Notes under the pieces: model-generated
What the model was told of the DNA's origin: nothing
The model's input: only the letters and a program-made list of their open reading frames with translations
Database searches by the model: none
In this document: piece by piece, positions 1-6,008 of the stretch
Position numbering within the stretch: the stretch's first letter is position 1
Layout of the letters: the number at the start of each line of letters is the position of its first letter
Source of the DNA: Spirosomataceae bacterium
GTDB lineage: Bacteria; Bacteroidota; Bacteroidia; Cytophagales; Spirosomataceae
Assembly (NCBI GenBank): GCA_030731175.1
Contig: JANQUM010000184.1
Span: 1 to 6,483, forward strand
Length of the DNA: 6,483 nt
Reading direction: 5' to 3'
Position numbers and translations under genes: made by a program

Positions 1-1475
1 GCTACGGATTTTACGATAAAATTAGCGGCGGATATTGGCGTGCAGTAGAAGCTCACGACGATGTCTTACCCGAAGCGGGGAGTGATATTGTAACAACATT
101 GGACGTTAATTTTCAGGATATAGCGGAAACTGCTTTAATGCGGCAAATAAAAGCAACTAACGCAAAATACGGAACGGTTGTGGTTATGGAAGTACAAACG
201 GGCGAGATAAAAGCCATGGCAAATTACGGCAAGAAAAGCATCAATGGCGAAACATACTACATTGACAACAAAAATTACGCCGTAACGGAAGGAGGCGACC
301 CAGGGTCAACATTCAAACTTGCTTCGATGCTTGCTCTACTCGAGAAAACAAACCTTCCACTAGACGGATTTGCCGCAGATTGCCAAGGAAGTATAAAACA
401 CAGCAAAGGTATTACGATGACTTGCTCTCACGTTCACGGGCGACTAACAGTTAAGGAGGTTTTTGAAAAATCATGTAACGTCGGGGTTTATCAATTGATG
501 CGAAAGCACTTTGGCTTTAGCAAAAACACTGATTTCTTCGCTTATATCAATAAGTTTCAGTTAAATACGCCGCTCGATTTTCAGTTAAAGGGTGGTTCAT
601 CTCCTGAATTTATTTCGCCAGATGATAAAAAGCGGTTTAGTCATACCACTATTCCGTGGACTTCGATTGGCTACGAAATGAAGCTCACGCCACTGCAAAC
701 GCTTTCGTTTTATAACGCCGTTGCGAATAACGGTTATTGGGTTGAACCGATTATCGTAAAAGAGGTGCGGCAGGCAAACGAGGTTATCGAAACCTTTGAA
801 GCACGAAAACCTACCGCTCCTATTTGCTCCTCGCAGAGTATTCGGCTCGCCAAAAAAATGCTTGAAGGCGTAGTATTGCACGGTACAGCAAGTAATATTA
901 ATGAAGGTTATTGTCAGGTCGCGGGTAAAACCGGAACGGCTCAAAAGCGGACGGGTGGCTACCGGAACGGCTCAGAAGTTTATACTTCTTTTGCGGGTTA
1001 TTTCCCGGTTGATAATCCGAAATATAGCTGTATTGTTGTGATTGATGAGCCACAAAATGGCTCACTGTACGGAAATACTATTGCGGCTCCAGTTTTCAGG
1101 GAAATTGCAGACAAACTATTTGCATACGATGTGAATATTCACCCCACGAAAAAACTTGCTCCGGGCAAAAATCAGTTGGCACACCGTTTGCAGGGCGGAA
1201 ATGCAGAAGATTTTAAATTACTATCACAAAACTTGAATATGAAACAAGTTCCTGATAAAGCTGGCTGGGTGTATGCCAAAACGCAGGAAGACAAAAAGAT
1301 AAATTGGCATTCTATCCGTTCAGGTGATAAATCCATCAATCCGAAAGGGCTAGTATTGCGTGATGCACTACATTTACTAGAAAATGCTGGGTATTCGGTG
1401 ACATATACGGGAAAGGGTAAAGTCAATGATTATACACTTACTTCTACCAATCAAGTGGCATTGTTTTTGCAATAA
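1..1475 (+). CDS. ftsI: FtsI-type penicillin-binding protein (division transpeptidase), 5'-truncated
   Basis: Class B penicillin-binding protein that crosslinks septal peptidoglycan on the periplasmic side of the inner membrane. The gene enters from outside the window: the frame is open from base 3, and the residues before the TTG at 99 (ending DIVTTLDVNFQD) are typical of the family, so that TTG is not the start. About 490 residues are visible; the membrane anchor and most of the N-terminal dimerisation domain are missing. All three active-site motifs are present: STFK (Ser codon at 306), SCN (471-479) and KTGT (927-938). The C-terminus, from about base 1335, resembles one PASTA domain (KGLVLRDALHLLENAG) but is short and lacks the usual QSxxPG segment. 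In most Bacteroidota ftsI is followed by murE; here a 348-nt noncoding gap and smpB follow. The family is certain. Division FtsI rather than a sporulation- or elongation-type paralog is inferred from the PASTA-like tail. Confidence 0.93.
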   Translation, partial: YGFYDKISGGYWRAVEAHDDVLPEAGSDIVTTLDVNFQDIAETALMRQIKATNAKYGTVVVMEVQTGEIKAMANYGKKSINGETYYIDNKNYAVTEGGDPGSTFKLASMLALLEKTNLPLDGFAADCQGSIKHSKGITMTCSHVHGRLTVKEVFEKSCNVGVYQLMRKHFGFSKNTDFFAYINKFQLNTPLDFQLKGGSSPEFISPDDKKRFSHTTIPWTSIGYEMKLTPLQTLSFYNAVANNGYWVEPIIVKEVRQANEVIETFEARKPTAPICSSQSIRLAKKMLEGVVLHGTASNINEGYCQVAGKTGTAQKRTGGYRNGSEVYTSFAGYFPVDNPKYSCIVVIDEPQNGSLYGNTIAAPVFREIADKLFAYDVNIHPTKKLAPGKNQLAHRLQGGNAEDFKLLSQNLNMKQVPDKAGWVYAKTQEDKKINWHSIRSGDKSINPKGLVLRDALHLLENAGYSVTYTGKGKVNDYTLTSTNQVALFLQ

Positions 1476-1592
1476 TATACAATACGAGAGGTAGTGAAAC
1501 ATTCTCGAAGTGGTTCTTGTTTAAAATGCGGTTCTATTGAGTATTCACTTATTTAAAACCTCTTGACGGTTGCATTAATTTAGAGTTAAAAA

Positions 1593-1623
1593 TTTGATTA
1601 TGTCAACGGTTAGCTTAAATTTG
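1593..1623 (+). promoter_or_regulatory. Bacteroidota-type promoter candidate (TTTG / TAAATTTG)
   Basis: TTTG at 1593-1596 and TAAATTTG at 1616-1623 are separated by 19 nt. This matches the known Bacteroidota primary-sigma consensus (-33 TTTG, -7 TAnnTTTG) in both elements and in spacing. Transcription would begin near 1630, giving either a transcript of about 160 nt ending at the terminator at 1759-1792, or an smpB mRNA with a leader of about 190 nt. Confidence 0.5.
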
Positions 1624-1629
1624 CTATTC

Positions 1630-1792
1630 TTTGTGATATTCCAAGAAGAAAAAACGAAGCAAAAAATATAGGTTTATATAAAACATTAAAGATTTAATCC
1701 GCAGATGAAAGGTCTTCTAAAGATCTAACATGGATTATTAGGAAAGCACGTAAGTCGGAATCCCTGTCATCGTTTGAAGACAGGGATTTTTT
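1630..1792 (+). ncRNA. Candidate small RNA or smpB leader RNA
   Basis: A stretch bounded by a consensus-like promoter and a strong intrinsic terminator, with no substantial ORF. Visible pairing: an outer 6-bp stem, TAATCC (1695-1700) with GGATTA (1732-1737), encloses a 7-bp hairpin with a CTA loop (1710-1716 with 1720-1726, one G-U pair). The same GGATT can alternatively pair with AATCC (1759-1763), which is part of the terminator's left arm, so a two-state switch can be drawn. A 7-codon ORF (MKGLLKI, 1705-1728) lies inside the outer stem. I do not recognise an Rfam family. The 5' end is estimated from the promoter. An independent sRNA and an attenuator for smpB are both compatible with what is seen. 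Confidence 0.35.
1759..1792 (+). terminator. Intrinsic terminator upstream of smpB
   Basis: Perfect 10-bp inverted repeat: AATCCCTGTC (1759-1768) pairs with GACAGGGATT (1779-1788) across a 10-nt loop, and a run of six T (1787-1792) overlaps and follows the right arm. The T-run fits only plus-strand transcription. It ends 31 nt before the smpB ATG, so smpB needs either a promoter within or right after the hairpin or read-through. TATCTTAA (1792-1799), 15 nt after TTTG (1773-1776), is a weak possible promoter. Confidence 0.85.
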
Positions 1793-1823
1793 ATCTTAAC
1801 CCCACCAAATTTTCACAAACACC

Positions 1824-2276
1824 ATGAACAAGAATTTCGCAAAAAAAATAAACATTAAGAACCGTAAGGCATCTTTTGAATATACCTTCCTTGATACCTT
1901 CATAGCAGGTATGGTACTAAAAGGCACCGAGATAAAATCTATCCGAATGGGCAAAGCGAATCTATCTGACGCCTACTGCTTTATTAATGACGGCGAGCTT
2001 TTTGTGAAAAACCTGAACATTTCTGCTTACGATAACGGCACCTATAATAACCACGACCCGCTGCGTGAACGAAAGCTACTTCTAACCAAGAGAGAAATAC
2101 GAAAACTGGAGAATCAATTAAAAGATAAAGGCCTCACCATTATTGCAACGAGCTTATTTATTACTGATAATGGTTACGCCAAAATAGGTATTGCTTTGGC
2201 TAAGGGAAAGAAACTCCACGACAAGCGGGAATCCATCAAAGAACGTGACGTAAACCGCGAATTGCAACGCTATTAA
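1824..2276 (+). CDS. smpB: SsrA-binding protein SmpB
   Basis: Small cytoplasmic RNA-binding protein that partners tmRNA (SsrA) in trans-translation: it carries tmRNA into stalled ribosomes and its C-terminal tail senses the empty mRNA channel. At 150 residues it is the usual length. Family hallmarks run in order: NRKASFEY (13-20), GTEIKSIRMGKANL (34-47), a GELFVKN strand (57-63), NHDPLRERKLLL (76-87), KREI (89-92) and the basic tail GKKLHDKRESIKERD (128-142). The ATG at 1824 puts the N-terminus exactly where the family begins. No Shine-Dalgarno is visible, as is usual in Bacteroidota. It stands alone behind the terminator at 1759-1792, with the HNH gene 98 nt downstream. The tmRNA gene is not in the window. 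Confidence 0.97.
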   Translation: MNKNFAKKINIKNRKASFEYTFLDTFIAGMVLKGTEIKSIRMGKANLSDAYCFINDGELFVKNLNISAYDNGTYNNHDPLRERKLLLTKREIRKLENQLKDKGLTIIATSLFITDNGYAKIGIALAKGKKLHDKRESIKERDVNRELQRY

Positions 2277-2315
2277 TTCTCTGTTATCTGCTTGATTTAA
2301 TGGGCTTTAGGCGTG

Positions 2316-2343
2316 TCTGTTTTCCAAAAAAATGGTATATTCG
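2316..2343 (+). promoter_or_regulatory. Possible promoter of the HNH gene
   Basis: TATATTCG (2336-2343) differs from the Bacteroidota -7 pattern TAnnTTTG at one conserved position. The best upstream element is TCTG (2316-2319), 16 nt away and one base off TTTG, so the match is weak. It sits 31 nt before the ATG at 2375, a plausible distance, in an otherwise featureless 98-nt gap after smpB. Confidence 0.3.
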
Positions 2344-2374
2344 TGCGTAAAATCTACTAATCCACACAACAGGT

Positions 2375-2884
2375 ATGAGCAGGAGGGTATTGGTATTGAA
2401 CGCTGATTACAGTGCAATCAGCCTTTGCACAGTTCCGAAAGCTTTTTTATTAGTTTACCTCGATAAGGCAGAACTCATTGCTTCTTCTGACGGCAATATG
2501 CTCCGCACAGTAAACACAAATTACCCGATGCCTTCCGTTATTAGATTGAACAAGTACGTGAGCGTTCCGTATAAAGGCGTGGTATTAACAAGACAAAATA
2601 TATTCAAACGGGATAACAATTCCTGCTGTTACTGCGGCAGCAAGAAAGACCTAACACTTGACCACGTGATGCCCAAATCAAGGGGAGGAAAAACATCGTG
2701 GACAAATCTTGCTACGGCATGCCGACGCTGCAACACAAAAAAAGGCAACTCAACTCCCGAGGAAGCTCAAATGCCTTTGAGTGTCAAGCCTTTTCGCCCA
2801 ACTTTTATTATGTTTTTGCGTGAATTCGATAAATCTTCGGAAGCGAAATGGCTACCGTATTTGAGCAAAAAGTCTTCTTATTAG
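2375..2884 (+). CDS. HNH endonuclease family protein
   Basis: 169-residue soluble protein with an HNH nuclease fold in its second half. The zinc-binding pairs are C84/C87 (CCYCG) and C116/C119 (CRRC). Between them LTLDHVMPKSRGGKTSWTNLA contains the catalytic-type Asp96-His97, the basic loop and Asn111, followed by CNTKKGN (119-125), so the active site looks intact. The first 75 residues (MSRRVLVLNADYSAISL onward) form a conserved extension found in stand-alone chromosomal HNH proteins of Bacteroidota and other phyla. Their cellular role is not established to my knowledge; DNA repair or processing is a guess. No methylase, integrase, phage or toxin partner is nearby, which argues against a restriction or mobile element. 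It could share transcription with smpB 98 nt upstream, and it ends 11 nt from the convergent crtB stop. Confidence 0.9.
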   Translation: MSRRVLVLNADYSAISLCTVPKAFLLVYLDKAELIASSDGNMLRTVNTNYPMPSVIRLNKYVSVPYKGVVLTRQNIFKRDNNSCCYCGSKKDLTLDHVMPKSRGGKTSWTNLATACRRCNTKKGNSTPEEAQMPLSVKPFRPTFIMFLREFDKSSEAKWLPYLSKKSSY

Positions 2885-2895
2885 CAAAGTCATTT

Positions 2896-3732
2896 TTACA
2901 AAACATTAAAACTACCTTTCACCAGAGTCTTTGCAAGCAATGCAAACTTGATGCTGTCTGGCACCCGAATGCGTTCGTGTTGAATGCGAGCGGCAGATGT
3001 TTTCTTTATTCGGTCAAATAATTTGAGGTAGTAAACATACGCCAAATACACGCCCCGACGTGAGCTTTCGGGCAAACCCATTATACCACGGTAAGCATTT
3101 TTAAAATCTACCTGAATATCGTCTTCGATTACTTTTTTTGCATCGATCGTGAAATCATTGAAATCGACTCCTGGAAAGTAAACCCGCCCGCGTTCGTAGA
3201 AATCACTTTTCAAGTCCCGCAAGAAATTTACTTTTTGAAACGCCGCACCAAGGCTTCGTGCATCGGTTTTTAAGTGATCGTAAAGTTCTTCGTTTCCGTT
3301 GCAAAAAACCCGCAGACACATTAAGCCCACTACTTCTGCCGAACCGTAAATATATTCGGCGTACTTACTTTCTTCATACGTAACAGTTCCTAAATCCATT
3401 GCCATGCTGTGTAAAAAAGCGTCAATGAGTTCGTGTTCTATTTTGTATTCCCGCACTACACTTTGAAACGAATGCAGCACTGGATTCAGGCTAATTCCTT
3501 CCTCTATGGCTTCGTACGTATGATCTTTGAAACGGTTAAGGAGTTTTTCTTTATCAAAATCGTGAAAGGTGTCCACAATTTCGTCTGCGAAACGCACAAA
3601 ACCGTATATCGCGAAAATTGGCATGCGAAGCTTACGATCTAACGTTTTTATGCCTAATGTAAATGAGGTGCTGTAATTCTCAGTAATGAGTTTGCTGCAT
3701 CCGAAGGTCGTTTTTTCGTATAAGCTGAACAT
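2896..3732 (-). CDS. crtB: Phytoene synthase
   Basis: Head-to-head condensation of two geranylgeranyl diphosphates to phytoene, the first committed carotenoid step, at the inner face of the membrane. At 278 residues it is the usual length for the trans-isoprenyl diphosphate synthase (squalene/phytoene synthase) family. Key motifs: YSTSF (20-24), the first Asp-rich motif DEIVD (50-54), YGSAEVVGLM (129-138) and the second, NFLRDLKSDFYERGRVYFP (169-187), with D173 and D177. All Mg2+-binding acidic residues are present. It starts 55 nt after the crtI stop on the same strand, so the two are probably cotranscribed. A squalene or dehydrosqualene synthase would look similar, but the adjacent crtI supports phytoene. 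It is the last gene of the pair; no terminator is visible before the convergent HNH gene. Confidence 0.93.
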   Translation of the reverse strand: MFSLYEKTTFGCSKLITENYSTSFTLGIKTLDRKLRMPIFAIYGFVRFADEIVDTFHDFDKEKLLNRFKDHTYEAIEEGISLNPVLHSFQSVVREYKIEHELIDAFLHSMAMDLGTVTYEESKYAEYIYGSAEVVGLMCLRVFCNGNEELYDHLKTDARSLGAAFQKVNFLRDLKSDFYERGRVYFPGVDFNDFTIDAKKVIEDDIQVDFKNAYRGIMGLPESSRRGVYLAYVYYLKLFDRIKKTSAARIQHERIRVPDSIKFALLAKTLVKGSFNVL

Positions 3733-3787
3733 ATCGTATTCTTTAAAACTGGTTATTGGGTTGTGAATAGCTATCCGAATCTTTTAA

Positions 3788-5272
3788 TTAATCAATCGGA
3801 TATTCTTTTTTAACGACATCCGCAACCACTAATCCCGAAATAAGGGATGGCGGAACGCCCGGTCCGGGAACAGTTAACTGACCCGTATAAAACAAGTTAC
3901 GAACTTTTTTGTTTTTTAACCTCGGTTTTAAGAACGCCGTTTGGAAAAGTGTATTTGCCAAACCGTAGGCATTTCCCCGAAACGAATTATACTCTTCTTT
4001 AAAATCACTTACGGCAAAGCTGCGTTTATAGACCACCTTATCACGGATGGAGTGCCCGACGTACTTTTCGAGCCGCTCCATTACGATATTGTAATATTTT
4101 TCACGTGTTTCTTCGCCGTCTTCTAAATCAGGGGCAATCGGAATCAGAATGAATAAGTTTTCGTCTCCTTCAGGTGCTACTGAATTATCCGTTTTTGAAG
4201 GAACAGATGCGTAGAAAAGAGGCTTAGAAGGCCATTTGGGGTTGGTGTAAATTTCGTCGGCGTGAAGGTTAAAGTCTTCGTCGAAAAATAAATTATGATG
4301 AACCAGTTTATCAATCTTTCCTTCTACGCCGAGGTAAAATAGGAGCGAGGAAGGAGCCATGGTTCGTTTTTGCCAATAGTCTTCCGAGTAATTCTGCTCG
4401 GAATCTGATAAAAGCTTTGTTTCAATGTGGTGGTAATCCGCTCCGCCAACCACAACATCAGCGGCAATAAAACCTTTTGAGGTCTGAACGCCCGTTGTGC
4501 GGTTATTTTCGACCTTTATTTTTTCAACCGGGTGGTCGAGCAGTATTTCTACGCCTTTTTCTTCTGCAAGACTAACCATCCCTTTGATTACTTCGTGCAT
4601 ACCGCCCATCGGATACCACGTTCCGAGGGCAATTTCGGCGTAGTTCATTAGGCTGTAAAGTGCGGGGGTGTTTTGCGGGGTTGCTCCGAGGAATAAAATC
4701 GGAAACTCCATGATTTGCAGGAGGCGGTCATTCCTAAAGAACTTGCGAATATGCTTTCCGAAAGACGCAAAAAGATCAAGGCTGATTGCTTTTGAGAGCA
4801 AGCGAATATCAAAAAATTCGGTGATTGAAAGGCTCGGTTTCCAGACAAATTCCCCGATACCAACTTCATATTTATATTTTGCTTGAGCAAGAAAGTCTTG
4901 TAAACGTAAGCTGCTGCCCTTTTCGATAGATTCAAAAAGAGTTTCCAGCTCTTTCATATCGGCGGGAAGATCAACAAATTCATCTTGCCCGAATACAACT
5001 TTATAAGAAGGGTCTAAGCGTTTGAGGTCATAATAATCGCTCGGCTTTTTCCCGAACTCTGCAAAATAGCTTTCAAAAATATCGGGCATCCAGTACCAAC
5101 TCGGACCCATGTCAAATTTGAAGCCTTTTTCTTCAAATACCCTTGCCCGTCCGCCAGATTGGCTATTTTTTTCAACTATGGTTACTTTATAACCTTGCGT
5201 GGCAAGCCTTGTGGCAGCCGAGAGTCCGGCAAATCCGGCTCCAATCACAACTACTTTTTTTTGTTGCTCCAT
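3788..5272 (-). CDS. crtI: Phytoene desaturase (CrtI family)
   Basis: FAD-dependent, membrane-associated desaturase that converts phytoene stepwise towards lycopene. At 494 residues it is full length. The N-terminal Rossmann fold has VVVIGAGFAGLSAA (7-20), with G11-x-G13-xx-G16 and ribose-binding E34 (TIVEKN), followed by SGGRARVFEEKGFKFDMGPSW (39-59). The C-terminal FAD/substrate motif is NLFYTGQLTVPGPGVPPSLISG (459-480), the classic CrtI signature. The start at 5272 puts the nucleotide-binding motif at the normal distance from the N-terminus. It is the first gene of the crtI-crtB pair. Only 49 nt separate its ATG from the sigma-factor terminator, and I see no convincing TTTG/TAnnTTTG promoter there, which leaves room for an alternative sigma factor or read-through. 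How many desaturations it performs cannot be read from sequence alone. Confidence 0.95.
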   Translation of the reverse strand: MEQQKKVVVIGAGFAGLSAATRLATQGYKVTIVEKNSQSGGRARVFEEKGFKFDMGPSWYWMPDIFESYFAEFGKKPSDYYDLKRLDPSYKVVFGQDEFVDLPADMKELETLFESIEKGSSLRLQDFLAQAKYKYEVGIGEFVWKPSLSITEFFDIRLLSKAISLDLFASFGKHIRKFFRNDRLLQIMEFPILFLGATPQNTPALYSLMNYAEIALGTWYPMGGMHEVIKGMVSLAEEKGVEILLDHPVEKIKVENNRTTGVQTSKGFIAADVVVGGADYHHIETKLLSDSEQNYSEDYWQKRTMAPSSLLFYLGVEGKIDKLVHHNLFFDEDFNLHADEIYTNPKWPSKPLFYASVPSKTDNSVAPEGDENLFILIPIAPDLEDGEETREKYYNIVMERLEKYVGHSIRDKVVYKRSFAVSDFKEEYNSFRGNAYGLANTLFQTAFLKPRLKNKKVRNLFYTGQLTVPGPGVPPSLISGLVVADVVKKEYPID

Positions 5273-5321
5273 TCGCTAACTTTAGTATCTCTACGACTAT
5301 TTATTTGAAACAGAAATAACC

Positions 5322-5352
5322 AAAAAAGTTGCTCGCAAAACAAGCAACTTTT
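5322..5352 (-). terminator. Intrinsic terminator of the sigma-factor gene
   Basis: Perfect 10-bp inverted repeat: AAAAGTTGCT (5324-5333) pairs with AGCAACTTTT (5343-5352) around a 9-nt loop. Read on the minus strand the stem ends in six T (complement of A at 5322-5327), so it terminates leftward transcription from the sigma gene, whose stop codon lies 81 nt upstream. Plus-strand use is less likely because only four T follow on that side. It separates the sigma transcript from crtI, at least partly. Confidence 0.8.
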
Positions 5353-5433
5353 CGGAATCTTCCTCTTTTTAACCAAAAACTACTCAATCAAGTCTATTGT
5401 CAAGGAAACGCGATGTACGTCTCTGACTATTTT

Positions 5434-5952
5434 TTAATTATTGCTTATGTATTTATACACTGAAAGTTTTCCTTTCAACTCTTTACGTGCAATATGAATT
5501 CTATTTTTTACCGTTCCAATCGGAATCTCAAGTCGCTGAGCAATTTCGTGGTATTTGAAACCTTTGAAATGCATCATAAATGGAGTTTTGTACGTATCCT
5601 GAAGCGAATCAACCGCCTGATGAATATCTTCCATCGCGAAGTTAGAATACGCATTATTATCGATAACACTTCCTGAACTGTTGATATAGTGCAGATTATC
5701 AGTAGTATCTATGAACGTATTCCGACGCATCATGCGTTGATAATTTGTAATAAACGTGTTTTTCATAATCGTGTACAACCATGCTTTTAGGTTTGTACCG
5801 TCAGTATATTTATCACGGTTTAGAAAAGCTTTCACAAGTGTGTCTTGCAAAAGGTCATTAGCGTCTTCGTAATCTTTTGTGAGCCTCATTGCAAAAGGCT
5901 TCAACAACTTTGATGTACTGTGTATTGCGTAATTGAATTCGATTGCTGTCAT
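5434..5952 (-). CDS. RNA polymerase ECF-like sigma factor (sigma-70 family)
   Basis: 172-residue cytoplasmic initiation factor with only regions 2 and 4, the ECF layout. Region 2 spans about residues 14-76, with the core-binding helix DYEDANDLLQDTLVKAFLN (27-45) and the -10-recognition part NLKAWLYTIMKNTFITNYQR (54-73). Region 4 spans about 113-165; its helix-turn-helix, FKYHEIAQRLEIPIGTVKNRIHIARKEL (132-159), binds the -35 DNA. No anti-sigma factor gene is adjacent on either side. It lies 161 nt upstream of crtI in the same direction, and this type of sigma gene is found next to crt genes in other Bacteroidota, so control of carotenoid synthesis is a fair inference, not shown. It has its own promoter (5976-6008) and terminator (5322-5352). 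Confidence 0.93.
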   Translation of the reverse strand: MTAIEFNYAIHSTSKLLKPFAMRLTKDYEDANDLLQDTLVKAFLNRDKYTDGTNLKAWLYTIMKNTFITNYQRMMRRNTFIDTTDNLHYINSSGSVIDNNAYSNFAMEDIHQAVDSLQDTYKTPFMMHFKGFKYHEIAQRLEIPIGTVKNRIHIARKELKGKLSVYKYISNN

Positions 5953-5975
5953 AGTTATTTCCTTGTTTGTTGATT

Positions 5976-6008
5976 CAAATGTACTAAAGATTAAACAAAC
6001 TATCCAAA
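5976..6008 (-). promoter_or_regulatory. Promoter of the sigma-factor gene
   Basis: On the minus strand, TACATTTG (5976-5983) fits the Bacteroidota -7 consensus TAnnTTTG at every fixed position. TTTG (5005-series element at 6005-6008) lies 21 nt upstream, slightly longer than the common 19. The -7 element ends 23 nt before the ATG at 5952, implying a very short leader. A copy of TTGTTTA (5992-5998) lies in the spacer, where a bound regulator would interfere with or aid polymerase. This suggests the gene is read by the primary sigma rather than by autoregulation alone. Confidence 0.55.

Larger units (their letters stand above)
1476..1823. other. Intergenic region between ftsI and smpB
   Basis: This 348-nt gap has no plausible protein gene longer than a few codons. 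The first 117 nt (1476-1592) show only a 6-bp imperfect hairpin (1485-1490 with 1502-1507) without a T-run, and one TTGTTTA (1517-1523) that matches the motif clustered before priA. The second part holds a promoter-like sequence, a structured segment and a strong terminator, listed separately. No good ftsI terminator is seen directly after its stop codon. Confidence 0.8.

Noticed and set aside
99..101. TTG as the start of the penicillin-binding protein
   Set aside because: The frame is open upstream to base 3 and encodes conserved family sequence, so the gene begins outside the window.
597..944. Minus-strand ORF of 115 codons, and another at 1172-1426
   Set aside because: Both lie inside the transpeptidase gene, show no recognisable domain and are antisense to well-conserved coding motifs.
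1485..1507. Hairpin just after ftsI as its terminator
   Set aside because: The stem is only 6 bp with a wobble pair and an 11-nt loop, and no T-run follows on either strand.
1630..1792. tmRNA (ssrA) or a tRNA gene next to smpB
   Set aside because: There is no acceptor stem, TpsiC arm or CCA-type end, and no tag-peptide frame; the short GGAATCCC resembles a T-arm only superficially.
2375..2884. HNH gene as part of a homing element, phage or restriction system
   Set aside because: There is no integrase, methylase, intron or intein boundary or terminal repeat around it, and its neighbours are ordinary chromosomal genes.
3433..3642. Plus-strand ORF opposite crtB
   Set aside because: It is antisense to conserved crtB coding sequence, including the first Asp-rich motif, with no protein features of its own.
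3941..4935. ORFs inside crtI (3941-4126, 4668-4886 on plus; 4648-4935 on minus)
   Set aside because: All overlap the intact crtI reading frame, and none shows a family motif.
5494..5676. Plus-strand ORF opposite the sigma factor
   Set aside because: It is antisense to region 4 of the sigma gene and has no recognisable sequence.
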